In this document: in pieces, positions 45,480-55,593 of the stretch
How the letters are laid out: each line of letters starts with the position of its first letter
How positions within the stretch are numbered: position 1 is the stretch's first letter
Assembly (NCBI RefSeq): GCF_003073375.1
Contig: NZ_CP029002.1
Location: 854,001-918,000, forward strand
DNA length: 64,000 nucleotides
Direction of reading: 5' to 3'
From: Lysinibacillus sp. 2017
GTDB taxonomy: Bacteria > Bacillota > Bacilli > Bacillales_A > Planococcaceae
Notes under the pieces: generated by a model
Told to the model about the DNA's origin: nothing
Databases searched by the model: none
The model's input: only the letters and a program-made list of their open reading frames with translations
Translations under genes and position numbers: made by a program

Positions 45480-46268
45480 GTGGAGCATCTAATACAACAT
45501 TTTCGAAAAGATGAACAACCCTTTATTGAACAGGTTGTCGGTTGGCAGCGTGAAGTAGAGGATCGCTATGCACCAAAGTTGACGGATTTTCTTGACCCGA
45601 GACAGCGCTTTATCGTTGAATCGATTGTTAAACAGTCGGAGGACTTGAAGGTGTTTACGGAAGGTTTATTTGAAAATGCAGAACGAAAACGAATGCTGAT
45701 TGCTCCGTCCTATTTTGAGCCTGCTGAAGAAGAGTTTCAAATTACGATTTATTCGATTCATTACCCGACGAAATTTGTTCAACTACGTCATCCAGATGTG
45801 CTAGGTTCACTATTATCAATTGGTCTTGATCGAAGTAAGTTTGGAGATATTCGTTTAACTGAAAATACGGTACAATTTGCACTCACTATGGAAATTGCTG
45901 ATTATGTACGTGCTCATTTGACGAGTATTGGAAAAGTGAAGGTGCATTTAGAAGAAGTAGATGCAACAACACCCTATATTCAAAATGAAGAAAAATGGGT
46001 GGAAAATTCTTACACCGTTTCTTCTATGCGCTTAGATGTTGTCTTAGCAACGATTGCTAATATTTCTCGCCAAAAATCACAAAGCTTAATTAACGCGGGA
46101 AAGGTAAAAGTCAATTGGACGGTGCGTGAAGCTGTTGCATTTGAGCTACAAGAAGGCGATATTGTTTCGGCACGTGGATTTGGTCGAATGAAGGTTATTA
46201 TGACAGAAGGACGTACGAAAAAGGATAAAATTCGCCTACAAGTAGGACGTTTAGAGCAAAAAACATAA
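45480..46268 (+). CDS. ylmH: S4-domain RNA-binding protein YlmH
   Basis: A 262-residue protein with an N-terminal domain, a middle domain and a C-terminal S4 domain (SSMRLDVVLATIANISRQKS, then INAGKVKVNW). YlmH homologues bind ribosomes/50S particles and act in ribosome quality control in B. subtilis. The start is GTG 45480 behind AGAGGTAAG. It follows ylmG and precedes divIVA as in B. subtilis. Confidence 0.92.
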   Translation: MEHLIQHFRKDEQPFIEQVVGWQREVEDRYAPKLTDFLDPRQRFIVESIVKQSEDLKVFTEGLFENAERKRMLIAPSYFEPAEEEFQITIYSIHYPTKFVQLRHPDVLGSLLSIGLDRSKFGDIRLTENTVQFALTMEIADYVRAHLTSIGKVKVHLEEVDATTPYIQNEEKWVENSYTVSSMRLDVVLATIANISRQKSQSLINAGKVKVNWTVREAVAFELQEGDIVSARGFGRMKVIMTEGRTKKDKIRLQVGRLEQKT

Positions 46269-46361
46269 TAAACCAGTGTTTTTTGTGAAAATAGGATGTT
46301 ATTCACTTTAGAAAAGATTATAATATTTAAAAGAACTGTTCGTAAAGGAGAGTAGAACGAG

Positions 46362-46907
46362 ATGCCATTATCACCTCTTGATATACATAATAAAGAATTT
46401 GCCCGTGGATTCCGTGGATATGCTGAAGATGAGGTCAATGAGTTTTTAGATCAAATTATTAAAGATTATGAGATTATTTTACGTGAAAGAAAAGAATTAG
46501 AAGACAAAGTAAAAATAATGTCTGAACGGATGAATCACTACAATTCATTAGAAGATACATTGCAAAGATCAATCGTTGTAGCACAAGAGGCGGCTGATGA
46601 AGTTCGCCGCAACTCTCAAAAAGAAGCCAAGTTAATCGTGAAAGAAGCAGAAAAAAATGCAGATCGTATTATTAATGATGCATTAACGAAAGCACGTAAA
46701 GTAACGATTGAAATTGATGAATTAAAGAAACAATCAAAAGTATTCCGCAATCGTTTTAAAATGCTTGTCGAAGCACAATTAGATTTATTGAACACCGATG
46801 ATTGGGAACACTTACTTGAATATGATGTTGATCTTACAGAAATTCAAGATCAAAATCGTTCTGATGAAGAACAAGAGAGTTCAGCAGAAGGAAATGTAAT
46901 GTATTAA
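46362..46907 (+). CDS. divIVA: Cell division/polarity protein DivIVA
   Basis: A 181-residue coiled-coil protein that binds negatively curved membrane at septa and poles. The N-terminal lipid-binding domain MPLSPLDIHNKEFARGFRGY carries the exposed aromatic/basic pair, followed by EDEVNEFLDQIIKDYE, a central linker and a long second coiled coil. AAAGGAG precedes the ATG. A perfect TATAAT lies at 46319-46324, but with no clear -35. A SigA promoter for the ileS leader begins right after its stop. Confidence 0.96.
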   Translation: MPLSPLDIHNKEFARGFRGYAEDEVNEFLDQIIKDYEIILRERKELEDKVKIMSERMNHYNSLEDTLQRSIVVAQEAADEVRRNSQKEAKLIVKEAEKNADRIINDALTKARKVTIEIDELKKQSKVFRNRFKMLVEAQLDLLNTDDWEHLLEYDVDLTEIQDQNRSDEEQESSAEGNVMY

Positions 46908-46917
46908 GGAATCGTAC

Positions 46918-46947
46918 TTGACATTGTGTGTAACCTTTTCATATACT
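46918..46947 (+). promoter_or_regulatory. SigA promoter of the ileS T-box leader
   Basis: A perfect -35 TTGACA (46918-46923), an 18-base spacer and -10 TATACT (46942-46947), just upstream of the T-box leader. Confidence 0.8.
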
Positions 46948-46984
46948 GAAAAATAATGAATAGGATGCAATCTGCATAAAAGCA

Positions 46985-47220
46985 AAGACGGAGACAGTAA
47001 ATTTAGTGTTGTGGTAAAGCGATTCGAGGATGGTGGAAGCTCGAACGAAGCATCTAAATAGAAAATCACTCTTGAGCTAAATGGCTGAAAAAAGTAAGCT
47101 ATTTCGTTTTACACGACGTTACAGTGTCTAATGAGGCAAGTCTATAAAGATGAGCAAATTTAGGGTGGTACCACGAGAGTCATGCTCCTCGTCCCTTTTA
47201 TGGGATTGAGGGGCTTTTTG
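46985..47220 (+). promoter_or_regulatory. T-box riboswitch (tRNA-Ile) controlling ileS
   Basis: The T-box sequence AGGGTGGTACCACG (47162-47175) pairs with uncharged tRNA. In stem I the loop-E pieces AGTA (46996-46999) and GAA (47061-47063) flank a stem ATTTAG/CTAAAT, and the distal GAGGATGGTGGAAGC segment is at 47026-47040. The specifier after GAA reads ATC (47065-47067), an isoleucine codon. The competing terminator is 47184-47219 (GCTCCTCGTCCC / GGGATTGAGGGGC plus five Ts). Confidence 0.92.
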
Positions 47221-47250
47221 CTATTCAAAAAACTTTAGGAGGCTTTTCAA

Positions 47251-50016
47251 ATGGTAGAGTATAAAGATACATTATTAATGCCAAAAACAGATTTCCCAAT
47301 GCGCGGTGGATTACCGACAAAAGAACCACAAATTCAAGCACAGTGGGATGAAATGGATATCAATAAATTAGTGATGGAGCGTACAAAGGATCGCCCACAC
47401 TTCTTATTACATGATGGCCCCCCATATGCAAATGGTAACATCCATGCAGGTCATGCATTAAACAAAGTAATTAAAGATATGATTAACCGTCATAAATCGA
47501 TGACTGGTTTCCACGTAAATTATATTCCAGGTTGGGATACACATGGTTTACCAATCGAACAAGCGTTAACAAACAAAGGCGTTAAGCGTAAAGAAATGTC
47601 AGTAGCTGATTTCCGTGAACTTTGTGAAAAATATGCATATGAGCAAGTTGCAAACCAAAGTGCACAATTCCAACGCTTAGGTGTTCGTGCGGATTGGGCA
47701 AACCCATACATCACATTAAAACCAGAATTCGAAGCACGTCAAATCGAAGTATTTGGTAAAATGGCGGAAAAAGGCTACATCTACAAAGGTTTAAAACCTG
47801 TATATTGGTCGCCATCTTCTGAATCAGCATTAGCAGAAGCAGAAATCGAATACAAAGATGTTGAATCGTATTCAATTTATGTAGCATTCGGTATTAAAGA
47901 TAGCAAAGGTGTCGTACCAGCGGATGCGAAATTCGTGATTTGGACAACAACACCTTGGACAATTCCTGCAAACTTAGGGATCTCAGTAAATCCTGAATAC
48001 ACATATGTTGTAGTCGAAGCAAATGGTTCTAAGTATATCGTCATGAAAGATTTACTAGAAAAATTAGCTGCTACATTTGGTTGGGAAACTTACGAAATCG
48101 TCCAAGAAGTAAAAGGCCAAGAGCTTGACATGTTAGTTGCAGAACACCCAATTTACAAACGTGATTCATTAGTAATGGTAGGCGATCATGTAACAGCTGA
48201 AGCGGGTACAGGTTGTGTACACACAGCACCAGGTCATGGTGAAGATGACTATCAAATCGGTAAACGTTACGGTTTAGATATTTTATCACCAGTAGATAAT
48301 GGTGGTTGTTATACAGATGAAGCACCTGGCTTTGAAGGCTTATTCTATGAAAAAGCAAATCCAGTAGTCATTGAAAAATTAAAAGAAGAAGGCGCGTTAT
48401 TAAATGTGTCTAAGTTCTCTCACTCATACCCACATGACTGGCGTACAAAAAAACCAGTAATTTTCCGTGCAACACCACAATGGTTTGCTTCGGTTGAAAT
48501 GTTCCGTGATGAGTTACTTGCTGCAGTAAAATCAACAGAATTCACACCTGCATGGGGTGAAACGCGTCTTTACAATATGATTCGTGACCGTGGTGACTGG
48601 GTAATTTCTCGTCAACGTGCATGGGGTGTTCCGATTCCAATTTTCTATGCTGAAAACGAAGAACCAATTATCACACCAGAAACAATCGCTCATATTTCAA
48701 AATTATTCCGTGAACACGGTTCAAATATTTGGTTCCAAAAAGAAGTAAAAGAATTATTACCTGAAGGCTTTACACATCCAGGTAGCCCGAACGGTAAATT
48801 TACAAAAGAAAATGACATTATGGACGTATGGTTCGACTCAGGATCATCTCACCAAGGCGTATTAGTTGAACGCGGTATGAAATATCCTGCTGACCTTTAC
48901 TTAGAAGGTTCTGACCAACACCGTGGATGGTTCAACTCATCATTAATTACATCTGTTGCGATTAATGGTCATGCACCATATAAAGGCTTATTAACACATG
49001 GTTTCGTATTAGACGGTGAAGGCCGTAAAATGTCGAAATCACTTGGTAATACAATTGATCCATTAAAAGTAATGAGCCAATACGGTGCTGATATTCTACG
49101 TATGTGGGTAGCATCAGTTGACTATACAGCCGACGTTCGTATTTCTATGGATATGTTAAAACAGGTTTCTGAAACTTACCGTAAAGTACGTAACACATTA
49201 CGTTTCTTACATGGTAACGTAACAGATTTCAATGCATCAACTGACCGTGTAGCGTACAATGATTTACGTGAAATGGATCAATACATGTACATGCGCCTAC
49301 AAGATGTTATTAAAACAATTCGCGCTGCATATGAACGTTATGACTTCTCAACAGTTTATACAACAGTAAATAACTTCGTAGCAATCGAACTTTCTTCATT
49401 CTACTTAGATATTGCAAAAGACGTTGTATACATCGAAGGTACTGATAACAAAGATCGTCGTGCAATGCAAACGGTTATGTATGATACATTAATGGCGTTA
49501 CTAAAAGTATTAACACCAATCATTCCGCATACTACAGAAGAATTATGGGGCTATGTAGAATTAGATGATAAAGAACAATCAATTCAATTAACAGATTTCC
49601 CAGAAGTAGATGAACAAGCAAACTTTGCTGAATTACGTCCAAAATGGGCTAAAATTATCGCTGTTCGTAACGAAGTGTTAAAAGCGTTAGAAGAAGCACG
49701 TAACGTTAAAACAATCGGTAAATCATTAGAAGCGAAAATTTCAGTTTATGCAGATAGTGAAACAGTGGAATTATTAAATGATGCACACATTAACTTTGCT
49801 CAATTGTCAATCGTTTCACAATTTGTAATCGCTGGTAGCAAAGATGCAGCTCCTGCTGAAAGCTTAGTACTAGAGAAAACAGCTTTAGTCGTAGAAAAAG
49901 CAGATGGTGAAAAATGTGACCGTTGTTGGACAATTTCAGAAACAGTTGGTACTTCTGAAGCACATCCTACTTTATGTAAACGTTGTGCAGATGTAGTCGA
50001 AAACTATTACGCATAA
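47251..50016 (+). CDS. ileS: Isoleucyl-tRNA synthetase
   Basis: A 921-residue class I aminoacyl-tRNA synthetase. The HIGH-type motif is HAGHALNK near residue 66 and the second signature [12 protein letters not shown] near 592. The large editing domain has [16 protein letters not shown], and the C-terminal zinc site has CDRCW...CKRC. This is the bacterial type 1, mupirocin-sensitive-like architecture. TTAGGAGG precedes the ATG. Expression is set by the T-box leader according to charging of tRNA-Ile. Confidence 0.98.
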   Translation: MVEYKDTLLMPKTDFPMRGGLPTKEPQIQAQWDEMDINKLVMERTKDRPHFLLHDGPPYANGNIHAGHALNKVIKDMINRHKSMTGFHVNYIPGWDTHGLPIEQALTNKGVKRKEMSVADFRELCEKYAYEQVANQSAQFQRLGVRADWANPYITLKPEFEARQIEVFGKMAEKGYIYKGLKPVYWSPSSESALAEAEIEYKDVESYSIYVAFGIKDSKGVVPADAKFVIWTTTPWTIPANLGISVNPEYTYVVVEANGSKYIVMKDLLEKLAATFGWETYEIVQEVKGQELDMLVAEHPIYKRDSLVMVGDHVTAEAGTGCVHTAPGHGEDDYQIGKRYGLDILSPVDNGGCYTDEAPGFEGLFYEKANPVVIEKLKEEGALLNVSKFSHSYPHDWRTKKPVIFRATPQWFASVEMFRDELLAAVKSTEFTPAWGETRLYNMIRDRGDWVISRQRAWGVPIPIFYAENEEPIITPETIAHISKLFREHGSNIWFQKEVKELLPEGFTHPGSPNGKFTKENDIMDVWFDSGSSHQGVLVERGMKYPADLYLEGSDQHRGWFNSSLITSVAINGHAPYKGLLTHGFVLDGEGRKMSKSLGNTIDPLKVMSQYGADILRMWVASVDYTADVRISMDMLKQVSETYRKVRNTLRFLHGNVTDFNASTDRVAYNDLREMDQYMYMRLQDVIKTIRAAYERYDFSTVYTTVNNFVAIELSSFYLDIAKDVVYIEGTDNKDRRAMQTVMYDTLMALLKVLTPIIPHTTEELWGYVELDDKEQSIQLTDFPEVDEQANFAELRPKWAKIIAVRNEVLKALEEARNVKTIGKSLEAKISVYADSETVELLNDAHINFAQLSIVSQFVIAGSKDAAPAESLVLEKTALVVEKADGEKCDRCWTISETVGTSEAHPTLCKRCADVVENYYA

Positions 50017-50053
50017 TTAATCCAGTATTAACTGATTGAAGTTTCACTTTATT

Positions 50054-50090
50054 GAACGCTGTTACCTTTATTGGTAATGGCGTTCTTTAT
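50054..50090 (+). terminator. Terminator after ileS
   Basis: GAACGCTGTTACC / GGTAATGGCGTTC stem around TTTATT, followed by TTTATACTCTTTTT. Confidence 0.8.
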
Positions 50091-50139
50091 ACTCTTTTTA
50101 TTTTTCTGAATAAAAAGAAATTTCAAGGAGGTATAAATC

Positions 50140-50856
50140 GTGCAACAAACACAACATAATATCCGAACGCCTGACACGTTTATGCAAGGTGTTAAAGATT
50201 GCATTCCAACGCTTCTTGGCTATATAAGCATTGGCGTTGCATTTGGTGTAGTTGGGATTGCATCAGGGATATCTGTGCTTGAAGTATTTTTATTGTCCGT
50301 ACTTGTTTATGCGGGATCGGCACAATTTATTTTTTGCGGACTTTATTTAGCTGGCGCACCTGTTACAGCAGTCATTGTGACAATCTTCATCGTAAATTTA
50401 CGTCATTTGCTCATGTCACTAACGATTGCTCCGTATTTTACGAAACACTCGACTTTGCGAAATATTGGCTTTGGTACATTATTAACGGATGAAACTTTTG
50501 GTGTATCCGTAGTAGCTGCAAGTAAAGAAAAACGTCTTGGTGGCAAATGGATGGATGGACTAAACATTACCGCCTATACAACTTGGATTGCTGCATGTAC
50601 GATTGGAGGCGTCATTGGACAGTGGTTACCTGATCCAGAAAAATGGGGCTTGGACTATGCACTTGTAGCAATGTTTATAGCATTACTTGTTTTAACATTA
50701 GAGAGTATTCCGAGAGAAAAACTAATGCATTACTTAAAACTTATCGTCTTCATGGTCATGAGTATGTATGGAATGATGTACGTTATGCCTGGGCATCTGG
50801 CAGTGCTTCTTTCGACATTGGTTATTGCGACGATTGGGGTGGCTACAGAAAAATGA
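50140..50856 (+). CDS. azlC: AzlC family branched-chain amino acid exporter subunit
   Basis: A 238-residue membrane permease (about six helices) of the AzlC family, exporting branched-chain amino acids with AzlD. Motifs: PTLLGYISIGVAFGVVG, YAGSAQFIFCGL and NLRHLLMSL. The start is GTG 50140 behind AAGGAGGT. It lies after the isoleucyl-tRNA synthetase gene, a fitting though not usual place in B. subtilis. It is coupled to azlD by an ATGA overlap. Confidence 0.9.
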   Translation: MQQTQHNIRTPDTFMQGVKDCIPTLLGYISIGVAFGVVGIASGISVLEVFLLSVLVYAGSAQFIFCGLYLAGAPVTAVIVTIFIVNLRHLLMSLTIAPYFTKHSTLRNIGFGTLLTDETFGVSVVAASKEKRLGGKWMDGLNITAYTTWIAACTIGGVIGQWLPDPEKWGLDYALVAMFIALLVLTLESIPREKLMHYLKLIVFMVMSMYGMMYVMPGHLAVLLSTLVIATIGVATEK

Positions 50857-51179
50857 CGACCTCTTTAGCAATGATGTTATTAATTTTAGGGTGCGCGTTG
50901 GTGACATGGCTGCCGAGAATATTGCCGTTTGTATTAGTAAAAAATATGAAACTACCAGCCATTGTATTACGTTGGCTTGCGTATATTCCAATTTGTATTT
51001 TATCAGCATTAGTTATTGAAGGCCTTTTTGAAAAGCAAGCGCACGTTGTAACGATTCAATGGGTGAATGTAGTGACCTTTATCCCTACTTTAGTTGTAGC
51101 ACTACTAACAAAAAGTTTATCGAAAACAGTTATTGCAGGCGTAGTGACAATGGCGATATTAAAATACTTTCTTACATAG
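50853..51179 (+). CDS. azlD: AzlD family branched-chain amino acid exporter subunit
   Basis: A 108-residue protein with three to four helices and the AzlD pattern (GCALVTWLPRILPFVLVKNM; RWLAYIPICILSALV). It is the small partner of AzlC. ATG 50853 overlaps the azlC stop by four bases; the longer frame from 50643 is inside azlC. Confidence 0.88.
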   Translation: MTTSLAMMLLILGCALVTWLPRILPFVLVKNMKLPAIVLRWLAYIPICILSALVIEGLFEKQAHVVTIQWVNVVTFIPTLVVALLTKSLSKTVIAGVVTMAILKYFLT

Positions 51180-51187
51180 TGTAGAAA

Positions 51188-51482
51188 ATGAAGACTTACT
51201 TAATGATTTTATTGGTGCAAGGTGAACAGCAAACTGTAGAAAAAACGCAACAAATGTCAGCGGAAACGAAGCAATATTTTGGGCGTATAGAGCAATCTGA
51301 ACGAGAACTCGCAGCTCCAACAGTTACTTGAACAAATTGTGCAATCCACCGAAACATCGATGGAACAAATCAAACAATTATATGGGTTTTCTGAAACAAA
51401 GTCGTATAACGCAAATGATACGATTACTTACATTATTCAAGTGAAGTATTTAATTGAAGCATTAAAAAATAATCGTTTATAA
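51188..51482 (+). pseudogene. Frameshifted remnant of a small Gln/Glu-rich protein gene
   Basis: Two overlapping open frames together look like one broken gene. Frame A (51188-51331) encodes a 47-residue peptide starting MKTYLMILLVQGEQQTVEKT. Frame B (open to 51482) reads on with ENSQLQQLLEQIVQSTETS and ends LIEALKNNRL. A single-base shift near 51280-51305 would join them into about 98 residues, helical and rich in Gln and Glu. No good ribosome site precedes frame A. I do not recognise the family. Confidence 0.5.
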
Positions 51483-51535
51483 TCTTTTTTAGGCGTGAAG
51501 GTATAAGCGTATTAGAAATTCATATCTTAATAGAC

Positions 51536-51570
51536 GACATCTTGCACTATTTTAGGCGAGATGTCTTTTT
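51536..51570 (+). terminator. Terminator after the azlCD region
   Basis: GACATCTTGC / GCGAGATGTC stem (one G-T pair) with an ACTATTTTAG loop and five Ts. Confidence 0.8.
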
Positions 51571-51665
51571 CTAATATTCTTGTCACAATTTTAAAGTTAA
51601 AATTATCGTTCAACCCGACAATTATGTTAAGATAGGAAAGATATATCGTAAACGGAGGATTTGCT

Positions 51666-52145
51666 GTGTTTAAATATTATGGGTTAGCAATATTTGCAGT
51701 CATTCTTGATCAATGGTCTAAATGGCTAATCGTTAAAAATATGGAATTTGGGGAACGTATAAGTATATGGGACCCATGGTTTGGTATTTTATCTCATCGT
51801 AATCGTGGTGCGGCTTGGGGAATGATGGAAGGGCAAATGTGGTTGTTCACAATTGTCACTGTCGCAGTCATTATTGCCATTATCTATTTTTATCATAAAG
51901 AAGCAAAAGGCAAGCCACTATTTCAAGTTAGCTTAATGTTGTTACTTGGTGGTGCAGTCGGAAACTTTATTGACCGATTATTCCGTGGAGAAGTAGTGGA
52001 TTTTGTGGATGTATTAATTCCAGTTATCAACTATCACTTCCCGATTTTTAATATCGCAGATGCAGCATTAACAATTGCTGTTGTCATGCTATTTATAGCA
52101 ATTATTTTAGAAGAAAAAGCAGGAAAGAAAAAGGTGAAAAAATGA
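51666..52145 (+). CDS. lspA: Lipoprotein signal peptidase (signal peptidase II)
   Basis: A 159-residue, four-helix aspartic protease that cleaves prolipoproteins such as the CtaC precursor. The conserved segments are [25 protein letters not shown], and the two catalytic aspartates in [19 protein letters not shown] and NIADAALTI. The start is GTG 51666 behind CGGAGG. It overlaps rluD by four bases. Confidence 0.96.
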   Translation: MFKYYGLAIFAVILDQWSKWLIVKNMEFGERISIWDPWFGILSHRNRGAAWGMMEGQMWLFTIVTVAVIIAIIYFYHKEAKGKPLFQVSLMLLLGGAVGNFIDRLFRGEVVDFVDVLIPVINYHFPIFNIADAALTIAVVMLFIAIILEEKAGKKKVKK

Positions 52146-53047
52146 CAGTAGTCACATTAACGATAGAAGAATTTGCAGGGGAACGTATTGACAAAGCGCT
52201 TTCATCAATGGAAGCAACATGGTCTCGCTCGCAAATCGGAAATTGGCTTGACGAAGAACGCATTACTGTAAATGGCGTGTATGTAAAACCAAAGTATAAA
52301 GTAAAACAAGGCGACGTTATTGAAGTAACTGTGCCTGAAGTGGTAGATTTAGAAATCATTCCAGAAGATTTAAATTTAGAAATCGTTTATGAAGATGCAG
52401 ATGTATTAGTCGTAAACAAACCAAAAGGTATGGTTGTGCATCCAGCACCAGGTCATCCTACAGGTACATTAGTAAATGGTTTAATGTATCATTGCAAAGA
52501 TTTATCAGGTATTAACGGAGTTGCACGTCCAGGGATTGTGCATCGTATCGATAAAGATACATCGGGTTTACTGATGGTTGCTAAAAATGATATTGCACAT
52601 GAAAGCTTAGTGAAACAATTAGTAGAAAAAACAGTAACGCGTAAATATACAGCACTTGTTCATGGGCATATTGCACACGAAAAAGGAACGATTGATGCAC
52701 CGATTGGACGCGACCAAAAGGACCGCCAAAAGCAAGCCGTTGTTGATAAAGGCAAACATGCTGTAACACATTTCCAAGTAGTTGAGCATTTCGGTGACTT
52801 CACATTAGTGGAATGTCATTTAGAAACAGGTCGTACGCACCAAATTCGTGTACACATGAATTATATCGGCTTCCCATTAGCGGGAGATCCAAAATATGGT
52901 CCGAAGAAAACAATTGATTTTAACGGACAAGTATTACACGCTGGTGTTTTAGGTTTCGTACATCCAGTTACAAAAGAATACTTAGAATTCGAAACACCAT
53001 TACCAGAAGATTTCCAAGAACTATTAACAGAGTTACGAGCTAAATAA
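52142..53047 (+). CDS. rluD: RluA/RluD family pseudouridine synthase
   Basis: A 301-residue rRNA pseudouridine synthase (YlyB). The N-terminal S4 domain ([19 protein letters not shown]) is followed by the catalytic domain with [17 protein letters not shown] (catalytic Asp) and [13 protein letters not shown]. It is coupled to lspA (ATGA overlap), as in B. subtilis. The exact target uridines cannot be read from sequence. Confidence 0.93.
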   Translation: MTVVTLTIEEFAGERIDKALSSMEATWSRSQIGNWLDEERITVNGVYVKPKYKVKQGDVIEVTVPEVVDLEIIPEDLNLEIVYEDADVLVVNKPKGMVVHPAPGHPTGTLVNGLMYHCKDLSGINGVARPGIVHRIDKDTSGLLMVAKNDIAHESLVKQLVEKTVTRKYTALVHGHIAHEKGTIDAPIGRDQKDRQKQAVVDKGKHAVTHFQVVEHFGDFTLVECHLETGRTHQIRVHMNYIGFPLAGDPKYGPKKTIDFNGQVLHAGVLGFVHPVTKEYLEFETPLPEDFQELLTELRAK

Positions 53048-53049
53048 TA

Positions 53050-53087
53050 AAAATAACCGAGCCTAAAACAGGTTCGGTTATTTTTTA
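53050..53087 (+). terminator. Terminator after rluD
   Basis: AAATAACCGAGCCT / AGGTTCGGTTATTT stem with six Ts, between the lsp-rlu pair and the pyr leader. Confidence 0.88.
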
Positions 53088-53154
53088 TGAATTAAAAGGG
53101 TGATAAGAAACCTTCTTTTAATGAGACTTTGTTGTCTGACCTCTATAAGTGATA

Positions 53155-53183
53155 TTGACTTTGAAATGCAATGAATATATACT
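53155..53183 (+). promoter_or_regulatory. SigA promoter of the pyr operon
   Basis: -35 TTGACT (53155-53160), a 17-base spacer and -10 TATACT (53178-53183), with start of transcription expected near 53190. Confidence 0.85.
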
Positions 53184-53264
53184 GACAACAGTGAATGAAA
53201 GATCTTGACGAGAGCAAGCAAGTAATCACGCAACTTATTATGAATACTGTTCACCTTTAATGGC

Positions 53265-53386
53265 AGTCCAGAGAGGCTGAGAAGGGCTAATGTGAAAGCT
53301 ACGAGCATTTTTGTGCGCAAAAATACCGTATGCAATTTTTCAACATGACTTTTCAAACCCTCTAGGTAATCTAGAGGGTTTTTTGT
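53265..53386 (+). promoter_or_regulatory. PyrR-controlled attenuator 1 (pyr leader)
   Basis: The PyrR-binding element AGTCCAGAGAGGCT (53265-53278) matches the conserved anti-antiterminator core. The terminator AACCCTCTAG / CTAGAGGGTT plus four Ts lies at 53356-53384. When UMP is high, PyrR binds the first element and favours termination before pyrR. Confidence 0.92.
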
Positions 53387-53415
53387 TTGGAATTGAAACA
53401 TTATATTACCCGTGA

Positions 53416-53991
<576 letters not shown>

Positions 53992-54020
53992 AAGAGAATA
54001 GAGAGAAGAGGAGATTATAA

Positions 54021-55319
54021 ATGTCTTCAAAAGCTGTATTAGATATTAATGATAAGCCAGGTAGCATACAACTCGTAACCTTAAGTTTACAACATTTATT
54101 TGCCATGTTTGGTTCAACAATTTTAGTGCCAACGTTAGTCGGGTTAGAACCTTCTATCGCATTATTAACAAGTGGTATCGCAACTATTATCTTCTTATTA
54201 ATTACGCAATTTAAAGTGCCAGCATATTTAGGTTCTTCATTTGCCTTCATCTCACCAATTATTACAGTAGCAGGGTTAGATGCTTCAGGTATGTCAGTTA
54301 ATCCAGGAAATGCAATGATTGGGGCAATGGTAGTCGGTGTTGTTTATGCCATCGTAGCGTTATTAATTAAAATGACAGGTTACAAATGGTTAATGGCATT
54401 GCTTCCGCCAATCGTAGTAGCACCAGTAATTATCGTAATTGGTTTAGGTTTAGCAGGAACGGCAGTAGATATGGCAATGAACTTTAATGAGGAATATAAC
54501 GGACTACATTTCTCAGCTGCTTTAGTTACATTATTTACAGCCATCATCTTCAATGTATACTTTAAAAATATTTTAAGCGCGATGCCAATTCTTTTAGGCT
54601 TAGTCATTGGTTATCTTTATTCTTTAGCAATCGGTATTGTTGACTTCTCTCCAGTGAAGGATGCTTCTTGGTTTGCACTACCTAACTTCTTGATTCCAGG
54701 AGTAGATTATGATTTCTCGATTACAGGAACAATCTTACTAGCAATGGTACCCGTCGTGATCGTAACGATTTCAGAACATATTGGTCACCAATTAGTATTA
54801 GGAAAAGTAGTAAATCGTAATTATATTAAAGATCCGGGCTTACATCGCTCATTACTAGGTGATGGTTTAGGAACATTTGTCAGTGCGTTTATCGGTGGGC
54901 CACCAAAAACAACATACGGTGAAAATATCGGTGTATTAGCAATTACACGTGTGTATTCCGTATATGTAATCTTTGGCGCAGCAATCGCGGCAATCCTAGT
55001 TTCATTCTTAGGTAAAGTTATGGCGGTCATTTCAACGATTCCAGTATCTGTATTAGGCGGTATCTCAATTCTATTATTCGGTATCATCGCATCAAGTGGT
55101 TTACGAATGTTTGTAGATAACAAAGTGGATTTTGGAAATAACCGCAACATGGTTATCGCATCGGTAATCTTGGTTATCGGTATCGGTGGTGCAAAAATTG
55201 AATTCGGTACATTAGTCATATCAGGTATGGCGTTAGCCGCGATTATCGGTGTCGCGTTAAACTTAATACTACCAGGTAGAGACAAAAGTACTGGTGAAAT
55301 TGAAGAAATAGAAAACTAA
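54021..55319 (+). CDS. pyrP: Uracil permease PyrP (UraA family)
   Basis: A 432-residue nucleobase:cation symporter-2 transporter with about 14 helices. Motifs: LQHLFAMFGSTILVPTLVG, then SSFAFISPII near the N-terminus, ISEHIGHQLVLGKVV with the substrate-site glutamate, and the GGPPKTTYGENIGVLAITRV signature. It imports uracil for salvage by the pyrimidine pathway. AGAGGAG precedes the ATG. It lies between pyrR and attenuator 2. Confidence 0.96.
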   Translation: MSSKAVLDINDKPGSIQLVTLSLQHLFAMFGSTILVPTLVGLEPSIALLTSGIATIIFLLITQFKVPAYLGSSFAFISPIITVAGLDASGMSVNPGNAMIGAMVVGVVYAIVALLIKMTGYKWLMALLPPIVVAPVIIVIGLGLAGTAVDMAMNFNEEYNGLHFSAALVTLFTAIIFNVYFKNILSAMPILLGLVIGYLYSLAIGIVDFSPVKDASWFALPNFLIPGVDYDFSITGTILLAMVPVVIVTISEHIGHQLVLGKVVNRNYIKDPGLHRSLLGDGLGTFVSAFIGGPPKTTYGENIGVLAITRVYSVYVIFGAAIAAILVSFLGKVMAVISTIPVSVLGGISILLFGIIASSGLRMFVDNKVDFGNNRNMVIASVILVIGIGGAKIEFGTLVISGMALAAIIGVALNLILPGRDKSTGEIEEIEN

Positions 55320-55344
55320 TCAAATATGTTAGTACCTTTTAAGA

Positions 55345-55460
55345 TTGTCCAGAGAGGCAATAAAGGGTACGGCAAGTTAGTAGGCACATGAAGCCAATCG
55401 TGGAGCCCAGCTTGTCGCACCCTTAAAGCCTCGCTATGACTGTTTAGCGAGGCTTTTTTT
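55345..55460 (+). promoter_or_regulatory. PyrR-controlled attenuator 2 (between pyrP and pyrB)
   Basis: A second PyrR element, TTGTCCAGAGAGGCAA (55345-55360), is followed by the terminator AAGCCTCGCTA / TAGCGAGGCTT with a T-run (55426-55460). It controls the biosynthetic genes pyrB to pyrF. The remaining 130 bases to pyrB hold no further structure I can name. Confidence 0.92.
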
Positions 55461-55593
55461 ACACAAAAGGTCAGAAAGACAACAGGATTACGTTAACGCT
55501 CATAACTTTAGGTGAAATATTCTTAATATAATGCAAATAACCAAAATTGACGCAATTCAAACTAATGATGCATTTTAAATCGGAGGCGCGGAT

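Noticed and set aside
46010-46438. 142-residue open frame on the - strand spanning ylmH and divIVA
   Set aside because: Both opposite genes are well identified, and this frame has no family features or ribosome site.
50643-50852. N-terminal extension of azlD
   Set aside because: It lies inside azlC in another frame; ATG 50853 with a coupling overlap gives the normal AzlD length.
54821-55285. 154-residue open frame on the - strand
   Set aside because: It is opposite the pyrP transporter gene; its composition reflects the hydrophobic codons of that gene.
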